Shown: positions 13,734-22,552, counted from the stretch's first letter. The stretch is DNA of 40,917 nt from Gammaproteobacteria bacterium (GCA_030426545.1 JAUHYL010000036.1:1-40917); one strand, 5' to 3'. The notes: generated by a model not told the origin, from the letters alone. Program-made: numbers and translations.

Positions 13734-15446
13734 TCAGTCACTGTAGCGCGTAATCGACTTGGCTGCCTGGTAGGCGAAGGTCATGGCCGGCCCGAGTGTC
13801 GAGCCCGGGCCCGGATAGCACGGCAAGGTGGGCGCGGCGCAGTTGCCGGTGGCATACAGACCCTCGATGCTGTGCCCATCCTCGTGCTGCACCTGACCGT
13901 GCTCGTTGATGACCATGCCGCCCTGGGTGCCGAAATCGCCCGGGTCCACGCGAATGGCATAGAAAGGTGCTTTCTCCACCGGCGCAAGACAGGGGTTGGG
14001 CGTGACACGGGGATCGCCGTAATAGCGGTCATAGGCGGACTCGCCGCGGTGCAGGTCCGGGTCTTCGCCGTTACGCGCAAACTCGTTCATCTTGCGCACC
14101 GTTTCCTTGAGGCCCTCGGCATCGACATCGATTTTCCTGGCCAGTTCGTCGATCGTTTCCGCCCGGGCAAAAAAGCCCTCCTCTTCATAGCGCTTGGGCA
14201 ACGCCCAGTCGGGCATGAACTTGCTGTTATACAGCGGCCCGACGAAGTACGTCGCGCGAAAGTTGGCGTCGAAAATCTGCCAGGTGGGATAGCAGGGATT
14301 GTCATCGGAGTGCTTCTCAAAGGTCTCCTGCTGAAAGGCCATGTAATTCTGGGATTCGTTACTGAAGCGCTCGCCGGCCGGGTTTACCACGATCGACCCC
14401 GGATAGGACTTCTCCATAATACTCAAACGCGGAATGGGCTCTCCCGGAACGGAGATCGTGTTACACCACCACGCCTCGTCCAGCCTGTGCATTTTCGCTC
14501 CCAGCCGAATGCCCTCACGAATGGCATCACCGGTGTTATCGCGGGTGCCGGCACTCCAGCGATGATCGGTGGGCTTGGGCAGGTATTGCTCACGCATTTC
14601 CTGGTTGTGCTCGAAGCCGCCGGCGGCCAGGATCACCGCCTTCCTCGCCTGCAGTCGCAGCGGTCGGCCATTGCGTACGACTTCCAGCCCGACCACCTTG
14701 CCGTTGCGATCAACAACCTTGGTCATGGCGGTGTTCAGCCACAGCGGGATGTCCCGGTCCTGCATGGAAGCGCGCAACCGCGCTACACCGGCGCAGCCCG
14801 TCGCCAGCCGCCGCGCATACCTGTCCTTGAAGCGCCAGGGAATATCCCGCAGGTAATCCCAGACCAGTTTAACCGCGACCTTCCACCAGCCCGGCTGCTG
14901 CCCGACCAGGAGCGCCGCCTCGACCTGCGTAAAGCCGATCACGTTGGCCAGGTGCATCATGGGATGTGTGCGACGCAGGCGACGCCACTCTTCTCCCAGC
15001 TCATCGGCCATGAAGGGTTCCGGCTCCATGGAACGATGACCCTCCATCGCGCCTTCCAGGTTGGTGTAGTAATCCGGGTAGTGCTCCAGTGTCTCGTAGC
15101 GCATACGCGTGCGCTCGTGCATGAAGTCGACCATTTTGGGGCCGTTTTCCAGGTAGGCGTCCAGCTGATACTCGGGCACCTCCTCTTCGGTAATCAACTG
15201 GCGCAGATAGGTTTTCGCCTTCTCCACAGAATCCTCGGCGCCCGCGGCCTGCGCATAGCGGTTACCGGGAATCCACACGCCGCCGCCGGAAATCGAACTG
15301 GTACCCCCGTAGAGATCGGATTTTTCGATGACCAGTACATCCTGCATGCCCATCTCATAGGTACACAGGGCGGCGGTCATCCCGCCATTGCCGGAACCGA
15401 CCACGATGACGTCGAAGCTGTAATCCCATTGCCGTTCTGTTGCCAT
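13734..15446 (-). CDS. FAD-dependent 3-ketosteroid delta1-dehydrogenase-like oxidoreductase
   Basis: A 570-residue flavoprotein of the fumarate-reductase/3-ketosteroid-dehydrogenase family. The FAD motif DVIVVGSGNGGMTAAL is at residues 12-27, GGTSSISGGGVWIPGN follows at about 47-62, and the C-terminal substrate/FAD motif CYPGPGSTLGPAMTFAY lies at 543-559. The Y-x3-G element (Tyr544, Gly548) corresponds to the catalytic Tyr/Gly pair described for Rhodococcus KstD. The ATG giving MATERQWDYSF was chosen because the fold starts there; a GTG 66 bases upstream would add an unlike leader. It stands alone, facing away from cytochrome c'. A steroid ring-A or related cyclic-ketone dehydrogenase is the best guess; precise substrate is unknown. 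Confidence 0.88.
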   Translation of the reverse strand: MATERQWDYSFDVIVVGSGNGGMTAALCTYEMGMQDVLVIEKSDLYGGTSSISGGGVWIPGNRYAQAAGAEDSVEKAKTYLRQLITEEEVPEYQLDAYLENGPKMVDFMHERTRMRYETLEHYPDYYTNLEGAMEGHRSMEPEPFMADELGEEWRRLRRTHPMMHLANVIGFTQVEAALLVGQQPGWWKVAVKLVWDYLRDIPWRFKDRYARRLATGCAGVARLRASMQDRDIPLWLNTAMTKVVDRNGKVVGLEVVRNGRPLRLQARKAVILAAGGFEHNQEMREQYLPKPTDHRWSAGTRDNTGDAIREGIRLGAKMHRLDEAWWCNTISVPGEPIPRLSIMEKSYPGSIVVNPAGERFSNESQNYMAFQQETFEKHSDDNPCYPTWQIFDANFRATYFVGPLYNSKFMPDWALPKRYEEEGFFARAETIDELARKIDVDAEGLKETVRKMNEFARNGEDPDLHRGESAYDRYYGDPRVTPNPCLAPVEKAPFYAIRVDPGDFGTQGGMVINEHGQVQHEDGHSIEGLYATGNCAAPTLPCYPGPGSTLGPAMTFAYQAAKSITRYSD

Positions 15447-15683
15447 TGATCCACACCACGTGCTGACGTTGGCGCCATGGTAGCGTAATCCCACTGGGCT
15501 GCCTCTGGACACTTCGGCTTTAGGGGCATCAGGTTTAACATGTTGATCGTGACCGACGGCGCACTGCCCGGCGAGGGCGTGGGCACTTCAGCGCGCGCTT
15601 GCCAGCCCGTTGGCGCCTTGCCTACACTGTGCGCCCCTATCGAATTAAACTGTGCACTTCAAACAATGACCCGGGAGTCTTCC

Positions 15684-16163
15684 ATGTTGAAATTTTCGCG
15701 CCGTATCCTTCTTTGTTTCACCGTCGCTGTCGGGGTGGCGCTGTCGCCGCTGGCCATCTCGCATTTTGACGACAAAGAAGTGCTGCAGTCCTACCGACAA
15801 TCATGGTTTGCCATGGTCGCCACAAACTTTGGGCCAATGGTTGCCATGCTCAAGGGCGAGATGCCCTGGAGCGAGGAGCGCATGACAGCGGCCGCTGATC
15901 AACTCGCCCAGCTGGCGGTAATGGATATTTCGCGCGGTTTCGCGCCGGGGGCTGACAAGGGGAAAACTCGCGCCAAGCCGGAAATCTGGTCGAATAGGGA
16001 AGACTTTGAGAAAAAAATGCAGGACATGCGCGATGCAGCGCTGGAACTGCAGGCTGCCGTACAAAGTGGCGACCGCAAGGCCATCGGCAAAAATATCGCG
16101 GCCACGGGTGAAAGCTGCAAAGCCTGCCACGACGAGTACAAGTCGGAAGACTATCTCTACTGA
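15684..16163 (+). CDS. Cytochrome c' (periplasmic c-type cytochrome)
   Basis: A 159-residue protein with a signal peptide at 1-25 (RRILLCFTVAVGVALSPLA) and a single haem-attachment site C145-KA-C148-H149 close to the C-terminus. This is the hallmark of the class II four-helix-bundle cytochromes c'. The internal repeat of helical segments (SWFAMVATNFGPMVAMLKGE and MQDMRDAALELQAAVQSGD) also fits. Members bind NO or CO and buffer NO in the periplasm. The start was set at the ATG with GGGAG 6 bases upstream; an upstream in-frame extension has no signal-peptide logic. It is monocistronic and divergent from the ketosteroid-type dehydrogenase. Confidence 0.92.
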   Translation: MLKFSRRILLCFTVAVGVALSPLAISHFDDKEVLQSYRQSWFAMVATNFGPMVAMLKGEMPWSEERMTAAADQLAQLAVMDISRGFAPGADKGKTRAKPEIWSNREDFEKKMQDMRDAALELQAAVQSGDRKAIGKNIAATGESCKACHDEYKSEDYLY

Positions 16164-16198
16164 TCGCGCGGTAAAAACGTCGCTGTGGCCGTCACGTC

Positions 16199-16216
16199 TT
16201 CGCGCCAGCGCGCGAA
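16199..16216. terminator. 7-bp hairpin between convergent cytochrome c' and GFA genes
   Basis: TTCGCGC-CAGC-GCGCGAA is a perfect stem-loop in the 67-bp gap between two converging genes. No U-tract follows on either strand, so termination is inferred from position only. Confidence 0.4.
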
Positions 16217-16230
16217 TACCCGGCGCATGG

Positions 16231-16626
16231 TCACGCAAACCCCTCGGGTAGTGTTGGCGTGTCCGGATCCAACACTTCCCAGGCGGCCTTTGAGTCCACG
16301 TGGATGTGCTTGCGCAGCGTCAGATCCGGGTCGCCCTCCAGCAGGCCTGCGGGAACCCAGTAAGACTGATGCTGCGGCAAGTGCTGTGGAAGAATGCTCC
16401 CGCATTCCTTGCAGAAAAAGCGCGTGAAACCGCTCTCGGTGCGATAGCGGTGGATCAGGCTCTCACCCTGCAACCAGCGGAAATCCTTCTCCCGGCATAG
16501 TGCCGCAGCGCTGGAGGCACCGCCAAACGCCTTGCGGCACTTGGAGCAGTGGCACTTGAATACACCGCCGTAAAACCCGGTAGCAGAGAACCGCACAGCG
16601 CCGCATAAACACGCTCCCTCAGTCAT
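16231..16626 (-). CDS. GFA family (CENP-V/Mss4-like) zinc protein
   Basis: A 131-residue protein of the family named after glutathione-dependent formaldehyde-activating enzyme. The zinc-binding cysteines are at C6-L-C8 (EGACLCGAVRF), C25-H-C27-SK-C30 (FKCHCSKCRKAF) and FFCKECGS. The ATG preceded by GGGGGAG was selected; the longer open frame upstream is only the shadow of another region. Most GFA-family proteins are not proven formaldehyde enzymes, so the function stays general: a small Zn protein possibly handling glutathione adducts. It lies 94 bases behind the cytochrome b561 gene in the same direction. Confidence 0.9.
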   Translation of the reverse strand: MTEGACLCGAVRFSATGFYGGVFKCHCSKCRKAFGGASSAAALCREKDFRWLQGESLIHRYRTESGFTRFFCKECGSILPQHLPQHQSYWVPAGLLEGDPDLTLRKHIHVDSKAAWEVLDPDTPTLPEGFA

Positions 16627-16720
16627 CTTGTTTCTCCCCCTGCGTGACAAATCTCTGTGGCAGTCGACGCCGGTAACGCCGCTGCGCGGATGCGCCCGCT
16701 CGACCTGGTGCGACGGCGGG

Positions 16721-17389
16721 CTAAAACCAGCGGTTGGGATCGGGCTGGGGCGCCTGCTCCAGCCCCCACCACAGCAGGCCTGCCAGCAGCGCTGCAAGCA
16801 CCGCGGCACGCCACCACGGCACGGGCGTGAACCGCCCCTCTCGCCCCTCGGCACTGCCTTTCACCATCGCCTGCAGGAGCTTTTCGCGCAAGCGAAACTG
16901 GTGATAGAAAACCGCAGCGATGTGCAGGGCAACCAGTCCCAGCAACCCATTAAACACCCAGTCGTGTAATTCACCCATCAAGCCGCGCAGTTCATCCGGC
17001 GCCGCGTAGTAGAGTGGCCCCGAATACAGGATGTCATCCGCATTGAACAGCCCGCTGACGGACTGCAGCAGTAACAGGGTCAGCAGCGCCAGCACAGACC
17101 AGCCACCGAGGGGATTGTGACCTGGCGGTGCCGTCACCTGGCCCGCGCGCAACGCACCCACATAGGCCCACACTTTCTTCGGCCCGGCGAGAAAATCACC
17201 AAACCGCGAGTGCCCGCTGCCGACAAACCCCCACAGAATGCGCGCGGCTACCAGCACGAGAATTGTGCAGCCTATCCACTCATGTGCATCGAAATACTGG
17301 TATTCCGCCGTCCACCAGGCCGCCGGACAGAGCAGCACAATAGCCCAGTGAAAAAGCCGGGTGGGTATGTCCCAGACAGGGTGAGCCAA
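16721..17389 (-). CDS. Cytochrome b561 (di-haem, CybB/PF01292 type)
   Basis: A 222-residue inner-membrane protein with four main hydrophobic helices. The first begins VWDIPTRLFHWAIVLL, with haem-ligand-type histidines in LFHW and HEWIGCTILVL, then WGFVGSGHSRFGDFL. The C-terminal part has LHDWVFNGLLGLVALHIAA with further histidines, and ends in a single terminal helix. The family moves electrons between quinone and periplasmic or soluble partners. The start is probably the TTG 8 bases past the Nudix stop codon; an ATG further upstream overlaps the Nudix gene and encodes unrelated residues. No strong ribosome binding site is seen, so coupling to the Nudix gene is likely. Confidence 0.88.
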   Translation of the reverse strand: MAHPVWDIPTRLFHWAIVLLCPAAWWTAEYQYFDAHEWIGCTILVLVAARILWGFVGSGHSRFGDFLAGPKKVWAYVGALRAGQVTAPPGHNPLGGWSVLALLTLLLLQSVSGLFNADDILYSGPLYYAAPDELRGLMGELHDWVFNGLLGLVALHIAAVFYHQFRLREKLLQAMVKGSAEGREGRFTPVPWWRAAVLAALLAGLLWWGLEQAPQPDPNRWF

Positions 17390-17397
17390 GAATCCGG

Positions 17398-18117
17398 CTA
17401 CGCGCCCGCGCCCCGGATGAGCGGGGGATAGGCTGGATCGACATCCCGGTATACGTAATCCCATGACCGGTCGCGCAGGACTGCGCGATGGCGTGCGCCG
17501 GGAACACTGCCGTCGCCGCTGTCATAACCGGCATCGCCGCGAAAGATCACCGCCATCGCTTCGCCGTCACTGGCAATAACGGGAAAAACCTCCGGCACCG
17601 GCGAGTTGCGCTCCACCGTGACCATGTCCTGCACGGATGCATAGTGCGCCAATGTACACAGCGTTACGAAGGTCGGCGGTAACATACCCAACTCGCCAGC
17701 GGTGTGGGCAGCAACCGCCTCGCGTACCGGGAGCCAGCGGGAATCGTGTATTTCACCCCCGTCTATAACCACCTCATCCTCCACCGCCAGCGGCGCGGCC
17801 CAGATCCAGGTGGCAAAGCGCCGTGGCTCCACCGCGGGAGTTGTCCAGTGACTGAGTAATACCATGTCATCCAGCAGCGGACGCAGGCCTGCCTCCTCCT
17901 CCGCCTCGCGCGCAGCGGCGATACGTGCTGCCTCGTGCGTATCGCCCGCGGCGGCTTCCAGATCCTCGGCATCGAGAGATCCGCCGGGGAACACCCAAAG
18001 ACCGCCGGCAAACATGAGCGCCTTGTTACGCTTCAACATCAAGGTTTCCATACCTTGTGCGGTATCGCGCACCAGCACCACTGTGCTGGCGGGTCGGGGT
18101 TTGTTGCTGTCAGACAT
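17398..18117 (-). CDS. Nudix hydrolase, NUDT19-like (possible CoA diphosphatase)
   Basis: A 239-residue cytoplasmic Nudix protein. The Nudix box is split: FPGGSLDAEDLEAAA at 43-57, then a short insert, then REAEEEAGL at 70-78, which matches the RE-x-x-EE-x-G core. Expanded boxes of this sort, with FPGG followed by a D-x-x-D region, are seen in the NUDT19/RP2 group, whose mammalian member hydrolyses CoA and acyl-CoA. The second half lacks known motifs. A role in turnover of CoA esters fits the acyl-CoA-rich surroundings but is inferred. It follows the DUF442 gene by 20 bases and precedes cytochrome b561 by 8. Confidence 0.87.
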   Translation of the reverse strand: MSDSNKPRPASTVVLVRDTAQGMETLMLKRNKALMFAGGLWVFPGGSLDAEDLEAAAGDTHEAARIAAAREAEEEAGLRPLLDDMVLLSHWTTPAVEPRRFATWIWAAPLAVEDEVVIDGGEIHDSRWLPVREAVAAHTAGELGMLPPTFVTLCTLAHYASVQDMVTVERNSPVPEVFPVIASDGEAMAVIFRGDAGYDSGDGSVPGARHRAVLRDRSWDYVYRDVDPAYPPLIRGAGA

Positions 18118-18137
18118 AGAAGTTTCCAGGCAAGAAA

Positions 18138-18551
18138 TTATTTACGCGCAAGGTAGTTGGCCGCCATCCCCAGGTCATAGCCCAGACGCTGCGCTGTCGA
18201 TACGGCGGCGTCTAACTCATCGACTTCGCGGCTGCTGACCCACAGATTGGTACAGCGCGTACCGGTACGACAGAAGGCGAAGACCGGCTGCCCGGGATCG
18301 TCCAGCAGATCCGTGAAGGCCTCGAAGTCTGGGCCGGGAAAATCCATTGCCGTGACGGGCATGTGGTGATACTCAAGCCCCAACTCGCGAGCAACCGCTT
18401 CCACTTCCGCGCTGGCAGGCTGACCGCCCTCTTCACCGTCGGGGCGATTATTCACCACGATGGCATAGCCCGCCGCGGCGATTTCGCGCAAATCCTCGGG
18501 GCGAATCTGGCCAGACACCGCCAGGCTGTCATTCAGTTGTACGATATTCAT
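18138..18551 (-). CDS. DUF442/TIGR01244 family protein (rhodanese/phosphatase-like)
   Basis: A 137-residue protein of the family often called beta-lactamase-hydrolase-like or sulfurtransferase TIGR01244. It has the typical start (VQLNDSLAVSGQIRPEDL), the middle VVNNRPDGEEGGQP, and the active-site loop FCRTGTRC with Cys94 and Arg99. The C-x4-R loop length matches rhodanese-type rather than classical tyrosine-phosphatase (C-x5-R) sites. In other bacteria the domain precedes a persulfide dioxygenase and acts in sulfide handling; here it stands alone at the head of an operon with Nudix and cytochrome b561. Confidence 0.9.
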   Translation of the reverse strand: MNIVQLNDSLAVSGQIRPEDLREIAAAGYAIVVNNRPDGEEGGQPASAEVEAVARELGLEYHHMPVTAMDFPGPDFEAFTDLLDDPGQPVFAFCRTGTRCTNLWVSSREVDELDAAVSTAQRLGYDLGMAANYLARK

Positions 18552-18659
18552 CAGCTTGCGCCTTGCAATGCAGGGATCACGTTTATATCAAACGCCCCGG
18601 CCAGGCTCCAGCAGTTCAGTCATCGCTACCATCCGAACGCTGTCCCGGAACCACTCTGT

Positions 18660-19466
18660 CTACTCGCCCTTGAAATCCGGGGTACGCTTTTCCTTGAACG
18701 CCCTCGGCCCCTCGCGAGCGTCCTTGCTCATCATCACCTGCGCGGACTGTTCCATCTCGAACGCAAAGGCCTCATTCCAGGGCGCGGTGTGGGTCGACAG
18801 CGCAGTGCGCTTGATCGCCTGCAGGGCCAATGGCGCCTGCCGGCACACGTTCTCGGCGAAATGCTCCACGCGCGTGAGCAGTTCAGACCGAGGAACAAGC
18901 TCGGAGACCAGGCCCATCGCCAGCGCCTCCTGTGCAGACACCGGTTCGCCGCCGAGGAGTATCTTCATCGCGTGGGCCCACGGAAGTTGCCGTGCCAGGC
19001 GCACCATTGAGCCAGCGCCGGGCACCACGCCGACCTTCGGTTCGGGCAGCGCAAACTCTGCTGTATCAACGGCGATGCGAATATCAGTCGCCTGTATCAG
19101 CTCGGTGCCACCGCCCAGGGCACGACCATTGATCGCCGCGATAACCGGCTTGTACAGCGGCTCGGCTTTCAACATCACTTTGTCGGCTATCAGCGGATCG
19201 TCGATCAGGCGCTGCTCCACCGGGTTCTGCGGCGCCCTGGCGCCCGTCCACAGCGGAATCACCTCACCGAGGTCACCGCCGCAGCAGAAGTCTTCGTCGC
19301 CGGCGGCGGTCACCACCGCGACGCGAATGGCGTCGTCTTCACGCACTTCCTGCCAGGCATCGGCGAGTTCAACGAACATTTCCCCGTTTAGGGTGTTGCG
19401 TGCCTGCGGTCGGTTAAGCGTGATCCAGGCCTGGTGCCCGCGCTTCTCAAAAATAATGGTATTCAT
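18660..19466 (-). CDS. Enoyl-CoA hydratase/isomerase (crotonase) with both catalytic glutamates
   Basis: A crotonase-fold enzyme that hydrates a trans-2-enoyl-CoA or isomerises it. The N-terminal half has ITLNRPQARNTLNGEM and the oxyanion-hole strand CCGGDL (61-66). Both catalytic Glu residues of classic hydratases are present: Glu122 in ALGGGTELIQATD and Glu142 in LPEPKVGVVPGAG. The C-terminus ends in FKEKRTPDFKGE, normal for the family. The start at MNTIIFEKRG gives 268 residues; an ATG 30 bases upstream is possible but adds non-conserved residues, and neither has a strong ribosome binding site. It is isolated, with 289 bases upstream in which I see no gene or clear element. Confidence 0.92.
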   Translation of the reverse strand: MNTIIFEKRGHQAWITLNRPQARNTLNGEMFVELADAWQEVREDDAIRVAVVTAAGDEDFCCGGDLGEVIPLWTGARAPQNPVEQRLIDDPLIADKVMLKAEPLYKPVIAAINGRALGGGTELIQATDIRIAVDTAEFALPEPKVGVVPGAGSMVRLARQLPWAHAMKILLGGEPVSAQEALAMGLVSELVPRSELLTRVEHFAENVCRQAPLALQAIKRTALSTHTAPWNEAFAFEMEQSAQVMMSKDAREGPRAFKEKRTPDFKGE

Positions 19467-19755
19467 GGCAGTCGCATCGCTGAAGGCTTTGCGCACACCT
19501 TAGCGAATAGCGCCCCCGGCCCCAACCACGAGACCGGAAATATCTACGAAAGTACACGCCGATGTACCGTCGGCTCGCCGGCCTGTGCTCAACGTCGATA
19601 CTGGCCGACCGTGTCGAGGCAAGCCGGTTCTGTAGCCTCTGGCACGCGCAACTGGCGGCGACTTCGCGGGTAGCGGCAGTCGACATGGCCTGGACGGGCG
19701 CGCCGTTGTTCAGCTGACAATCAAATCGGTTTCGCCGCGGGTGCTTCCACGGCTG

Positions 19756-20508
19756 TCAGAGCAAGGCCTGCGTGCCATCCCACAACAGCTTTGCGCCCAA
19801 CACCACCAGAAAAAAGCTGATAACCCGGTAGTAAAAGGTCGCCTCTGAACGCTGCACCAGGTAGTGACCGAGTTTGACGCCAATGGGCGCCAGCGGCACC
19901 AGCACCAATGAATACAGCAGGTTGTTGGCAGAGAACTGACCCAGCGCGTAGTAAGGCACCAGCTTTACCACGTTGACCACCGCGAAAAAAATCCCCGCCG
20001 TTCCGGCAAACAGCAATGGCTTGAGCTGCTTCGGCATCAGGTACATGGTAAGCGGTGGTCCACCGGCATGGATACTGAAGCTGGTAAAGCCCGCGAGCGC
20101 GCCGAACAGGCCACCACTGACGACGCCGTGCTCTGAACTGCCCTTCCCCTCCAGACCAAGCAGGGTAAACAGGCCAAAGCCCAGCGACAGGAGTCCGACC
20201 AGAATACGCATGTAGTGCTCGTTCATCACGCCGGCCAACAGGTAACCGAGCAGCACACCCAGCAGCGCACCGGGCAATAACACGCGCAGTGCAGCGCGAT
20301 CGAAGACACCCCAGTAAGTCTTCACCACCAGGGCGTCCATCACCACCAGAATCGGCAGCAGTATGGCCGCGGCCTGCGCTGGCGGCATCACCAGCGCCAT
20401 CAGGGGGACAGCGAGAATGGGTATGGGGCCGCCGAAGCCGCCTTTAGCAATACCGTACAGCATCACCCCCGGTATGCTGACGAGATAAAACCAGGGGTCA
20501 GCGAGCAT
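19756..20508 (-). CDS. TSUP/TauE-SafE family membrane transporter
   Basis: A 250-residue inner-membrane protein with about eight hydrophobic helices. The N-terminal motif GFGGPIPILAVPLMAL (about 24-39) and the second-repeat motif FTSFSIHAGGPPLTMYL (about 141-157) are the paired signatures of the 4-toluenesulfonate uptake permease (TSUP) family, which exports or imports sulfite, sulfonates and related anions. Its ATG lies 8 bases past the purC stop, with AGAGG overlapping that stop, so it is co-transcribed with purC. The functional link to purine synthesis is not obvious. Confidence 0.9.
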   Translation of the reverse strand: MLADPWFYLVSIPGVMLYGIAKGGFGGPIPILAVPLMALVMPPAQAAAILLPILVVMDALVVKTYWGVFDRAALRVLLPGALLGVLLGYLLAGVMNEHYMRILVGLLSLGFGLFTLLGLEGKGSSEHGVVSGGLFGALAGFTSFSIHAGGPPLTMYLMPKQLKPLLFAGTAGIFFAVVNVVKLVPYYALGQFSANNLLYSLVLVPLAPIGVKLGHYLVQRSEATFYYRVISFFLVVLGAKLLWDGTQALL

Positions 20509-20516
20509 GCGTACCT

Positions 20517-21620
20517 CTAGTCCACGAGGCCGAACTCATCTCCCAGCACGGCGACGATTTCCGACTTGGGATTGTCGGGCACGTTGAGCGTGGCGCCGGT
20601 AATCTTCTCGGCAATGCCAACGTAGGTATCCGAGACCTGCTTCAGCACTTCCGTGGGCAGGGCATTGTCGCGCGCCAGCGCCTGCCGCTCGGGCATACGA
20701 TCCTTGTTCAGCAGGATATCCGGGTCCGGGAAGTGTTGCAGCAGCAGCTGGCGGAAACCCTCTTTGGAATTCTCCACCACTTTGCCCTCGCGCAGGGAAG
20801 GTCCATCCCAGATACGCGATGAATCGGGCGTGCCCACCTCGTCCATGTAGATCAGCTTGTCGTCGCCGGACTTGTCAGTGACGTAACCGAACTCGAACTT
20901 GGTGTCGACAAATACCTGGTCCAGCGCTGCGAGTTCATCGGAAATCACCTCGAATCCCTCGCGCAGCAGCTTTTCATAGAGATCCACATCCTGCGGCGAC
21001 GAAAAGTTGAAGGCAGCGAAATTATTATCGATATCGGCCCGGGTGATATTCACATCATCCTGGGCGGGAACACCGGGAATGCCCTCAAGGATGCCCTTGG
21101 TAGACGGTGTCACCAGCAGTTCAGGCAGTTTCTGATCGCGCTCCAGCCCGTCGGGAATCTGAATGCCGCAGAACTCCCGCTCGCCCTTTGCATAGGCACG
21201 CCACATGGAGCCAGTAATGTACTGGCGCGCGATTGCCTCGATCATCACCGGGCGCGCCTTCTGCACAATCCACACCAGTGGGTGCGGTATTTCCAGAATG
21301 TGGCTGTCCGCCAGGCCGCGCTCGCGGAACAGCCGAAACCAGTGATTGGAGATCGCATTCAACGCGGCTCCCTTGCCGGGCACACCGCGCATGCCGCCCT
21401 CCCCCTGCCAGATGCAGTCGAAGGCGGAGATTCGGTCGGATATCACCATGATCGCCAGCGGTGCATCGGCGGCCACATCGTAACCGCGCTGTTCGATCAG
21501 GCGCGCGCTGTCCGCGGCTGTCAGCCAATACACAGAGCGCACCTTGCCACTGTGAACCGGGGCATCCGTGCGAATGGGAAGATCGTCGTTTACTGCCAAT
21601 ACCTTGTCGGCAAGACTCAT
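20517..21620 (-). CDS. purC: Phosphoribosylaminoimidazole-succinocarboxamide (SAICAR) synthase, long form
   Basis: Joins CAIR and aspartate with ATP to give SAICAR in purine biosynthesis. The 367-residue length matches the long form found in several gammaproteobacteria and yeast rather than the roughly 240-residue E. coli enzyme. Visible family parts are [12 protein letters not shown] (about 33-44), [32 protein letters not shown], and [18 protein letters not shown] late in the protein. The start [13 protein letters not shown] has AGGA about 9 bases upstream; an ATG 30 bases before it is less likely. A TAAAAT element near 21690 may be its -10. It leads the TSUP transporter gene in one unit. 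Confidence 0.95.
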   Translation of the reverse strand: MSLADKVLAVNDDLPIRTDAPVHSGKVRSVYWLTAADSARLIEQRGYDVAADAPLAIMVISDRISAFDCIWQGEGGMRGVPGKGAALNAISNHWFRLFRERGLADSHILEIPHPLVWIVQKARPVMIEAIARQYITGSMWRAYAKGEREFCGIQIPDGLERDQKLPELLVTPSTKGILEGIPGVPAQDDVNITRADIDNNFAAFNFSSPQDVDLYEKLLREGFEVISDELAALDQVFVDTKFEFGYVTDKSGDDKLIYMDEVGTPDSSRIWDGPSLREGKVVENSKEGFRQLLLQHFPDPDILLNKDRMPERQALARDNALPTEVLKQVSDTYVGIAEKITGATLNVPDNPKSEIVAVLGDEFGLVD

Positions 21621-21806
21621 TGCAGTCGTCCTGTTCAATCTGTTCAACATCTGGAAAGCAAACCGCTATCGGCGGCGCGCGAGAGGCAGACGATTTTAGC
21701 AGAGGTTTGGATTAAGGCTCCAGACCCTGTGTTGAGAAACGCCGCCTACCCCGTGCTTCAATGCCCTCGTGATCCGCCAGAACCCGGGGCACGGGAGGCA
21801 GCTTTA

Positions 21807-22433
21807 TCACGCGGACTGGCCTGGCCCCGCAGCAACAGCGGCATGCTCGCGCAAATGCAGCCTGACATCCACTGCAATCTTCAGCACAACCAGCGCCGCC
21901 AACATCACCACCGGTTGCCCAAGTACTGTGGCACCCCAGCCACCGGCCAGGATCGCCACGTGCAGTAACACGATGCGACCGTAGGGCATCATCATGATCT
22001 CCTTGACCGTTTTGGCGTCGCGCTCCGGTCCGCGCAGGAAATTGGTGACAAACGACACACCGTGACTGACAAACAGCGCCGCGAAAGCAAGCAGCAGCGG
22101 CCAGTGCGTCTGCAGGCTGAAGTGGATCATCTCCCCGTCGAGCAGAAAGGCGACCAGGAACACCCCGTGGCCGGCGCAGAATCCGCCGTAATGAATACAG
22201 AAAAACACGCACAGGAAGAGATCGCCAGGCGCGGCGCGGGTGAACATTCTGAGCAGCGTGTAGAATCCGAGAATCAGGTTTTCCGACCAGTACAACAGCA
22301 TCAGGTAGGCGATATCCCAGTCGAAAAAGAGTACGCCCACCAGGGGCAAAAGATTGGCCAGTACCAACATTGCCAGGCTGACGCGCCGCCGGTTGCCGCC
22401 ATATTCGGCGAAAGTTTCCTGCTCATGCACCAT
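21807..22433 (-). CDS. DUF6498-type integral membrane protein
   Basis: A 208-residue inner-membrane protein with about six hydrophobic helices. The pattern LVLANLLPLVGVLFFDWD followed by LLYWSENLILGFYTLLRM matches a family of unknown function (DUF6498). Several conserved aromatic and charged residues (D-W-D, YWSEN) sit at helix ends. The ATG giving MVHEQETF is preceded by AGGGA at 7 bases; a second ATG two codons earlier is too close to that site. It is divergent from the truncated haemoglobin gene with 119 bases between them. No function is known; context is the only clue. Confidence 0.82.
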   Translation of the reverse strand: MVHEQETFAEYGGNRRRVSLAMLVLANLLPLVGVLFFDWDIAYLMLLYWSENLILGFYTLLRMFTRAAPGDLFLCVFFCIHYGGFCAGHGVFLVAFLLDGEMIHFSLQTHWPLLLAFAALFVSHGVSFVTNFLRGPERDAKTVKEIMMMPYGRIVLLHVAILAGGWGATVLGQPVVMLAALVVLKIAVDVRLHLREHAAVAAGPGQSA

Positions 22434-22498
22434 CTGCATTCCCTGTCGATGCGCCGCGTGCCTGCTACCCGGTGCGGTGCAGCGCGTTTGTGGGTGTA

Positions 22499-22522
22499 CT
22501 CGCGAACGTTGCGAGATAGAAT
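22499..22522. promoter_or_regulatory. Inverted repeat and -10 element before the truncated haemoglobin gene
   Basis: CTCGC-GAACGTT-GCGAG (22499-22515) is followed directly by TAGAAT (22517-22522), a good -10 hexamer 30 bases from the globin ATG. No good -35 is present, and the repeat occupies its expected place, so an activator or repressor acting there is plausible. Confidence 0.4.
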
Positions 22523-22552
22523 AGCGCAACAGGCAAGCAATAAGTCGATAGT

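Noticed and set aside
13710-15449. Very long plus-strand open frame (579 codons) opposite the ketosteroid-type dehydrogenase
   Set aside because: It is the antisense shadow of a gene with complete FAD motifs. It has no ribosome binding site, no domain pattern and an arginine/histidine-rich composition typical of reverse-strand frames in GC-rich DNA.
19447-19686. 79-codon minus-strand frame upstream of the Glu-containing crotonase
   Set aside because: Arg/Ser-rich, no ribosome binding site, overlaps the crotonase start in another frame. The gap is more likely non-coding.
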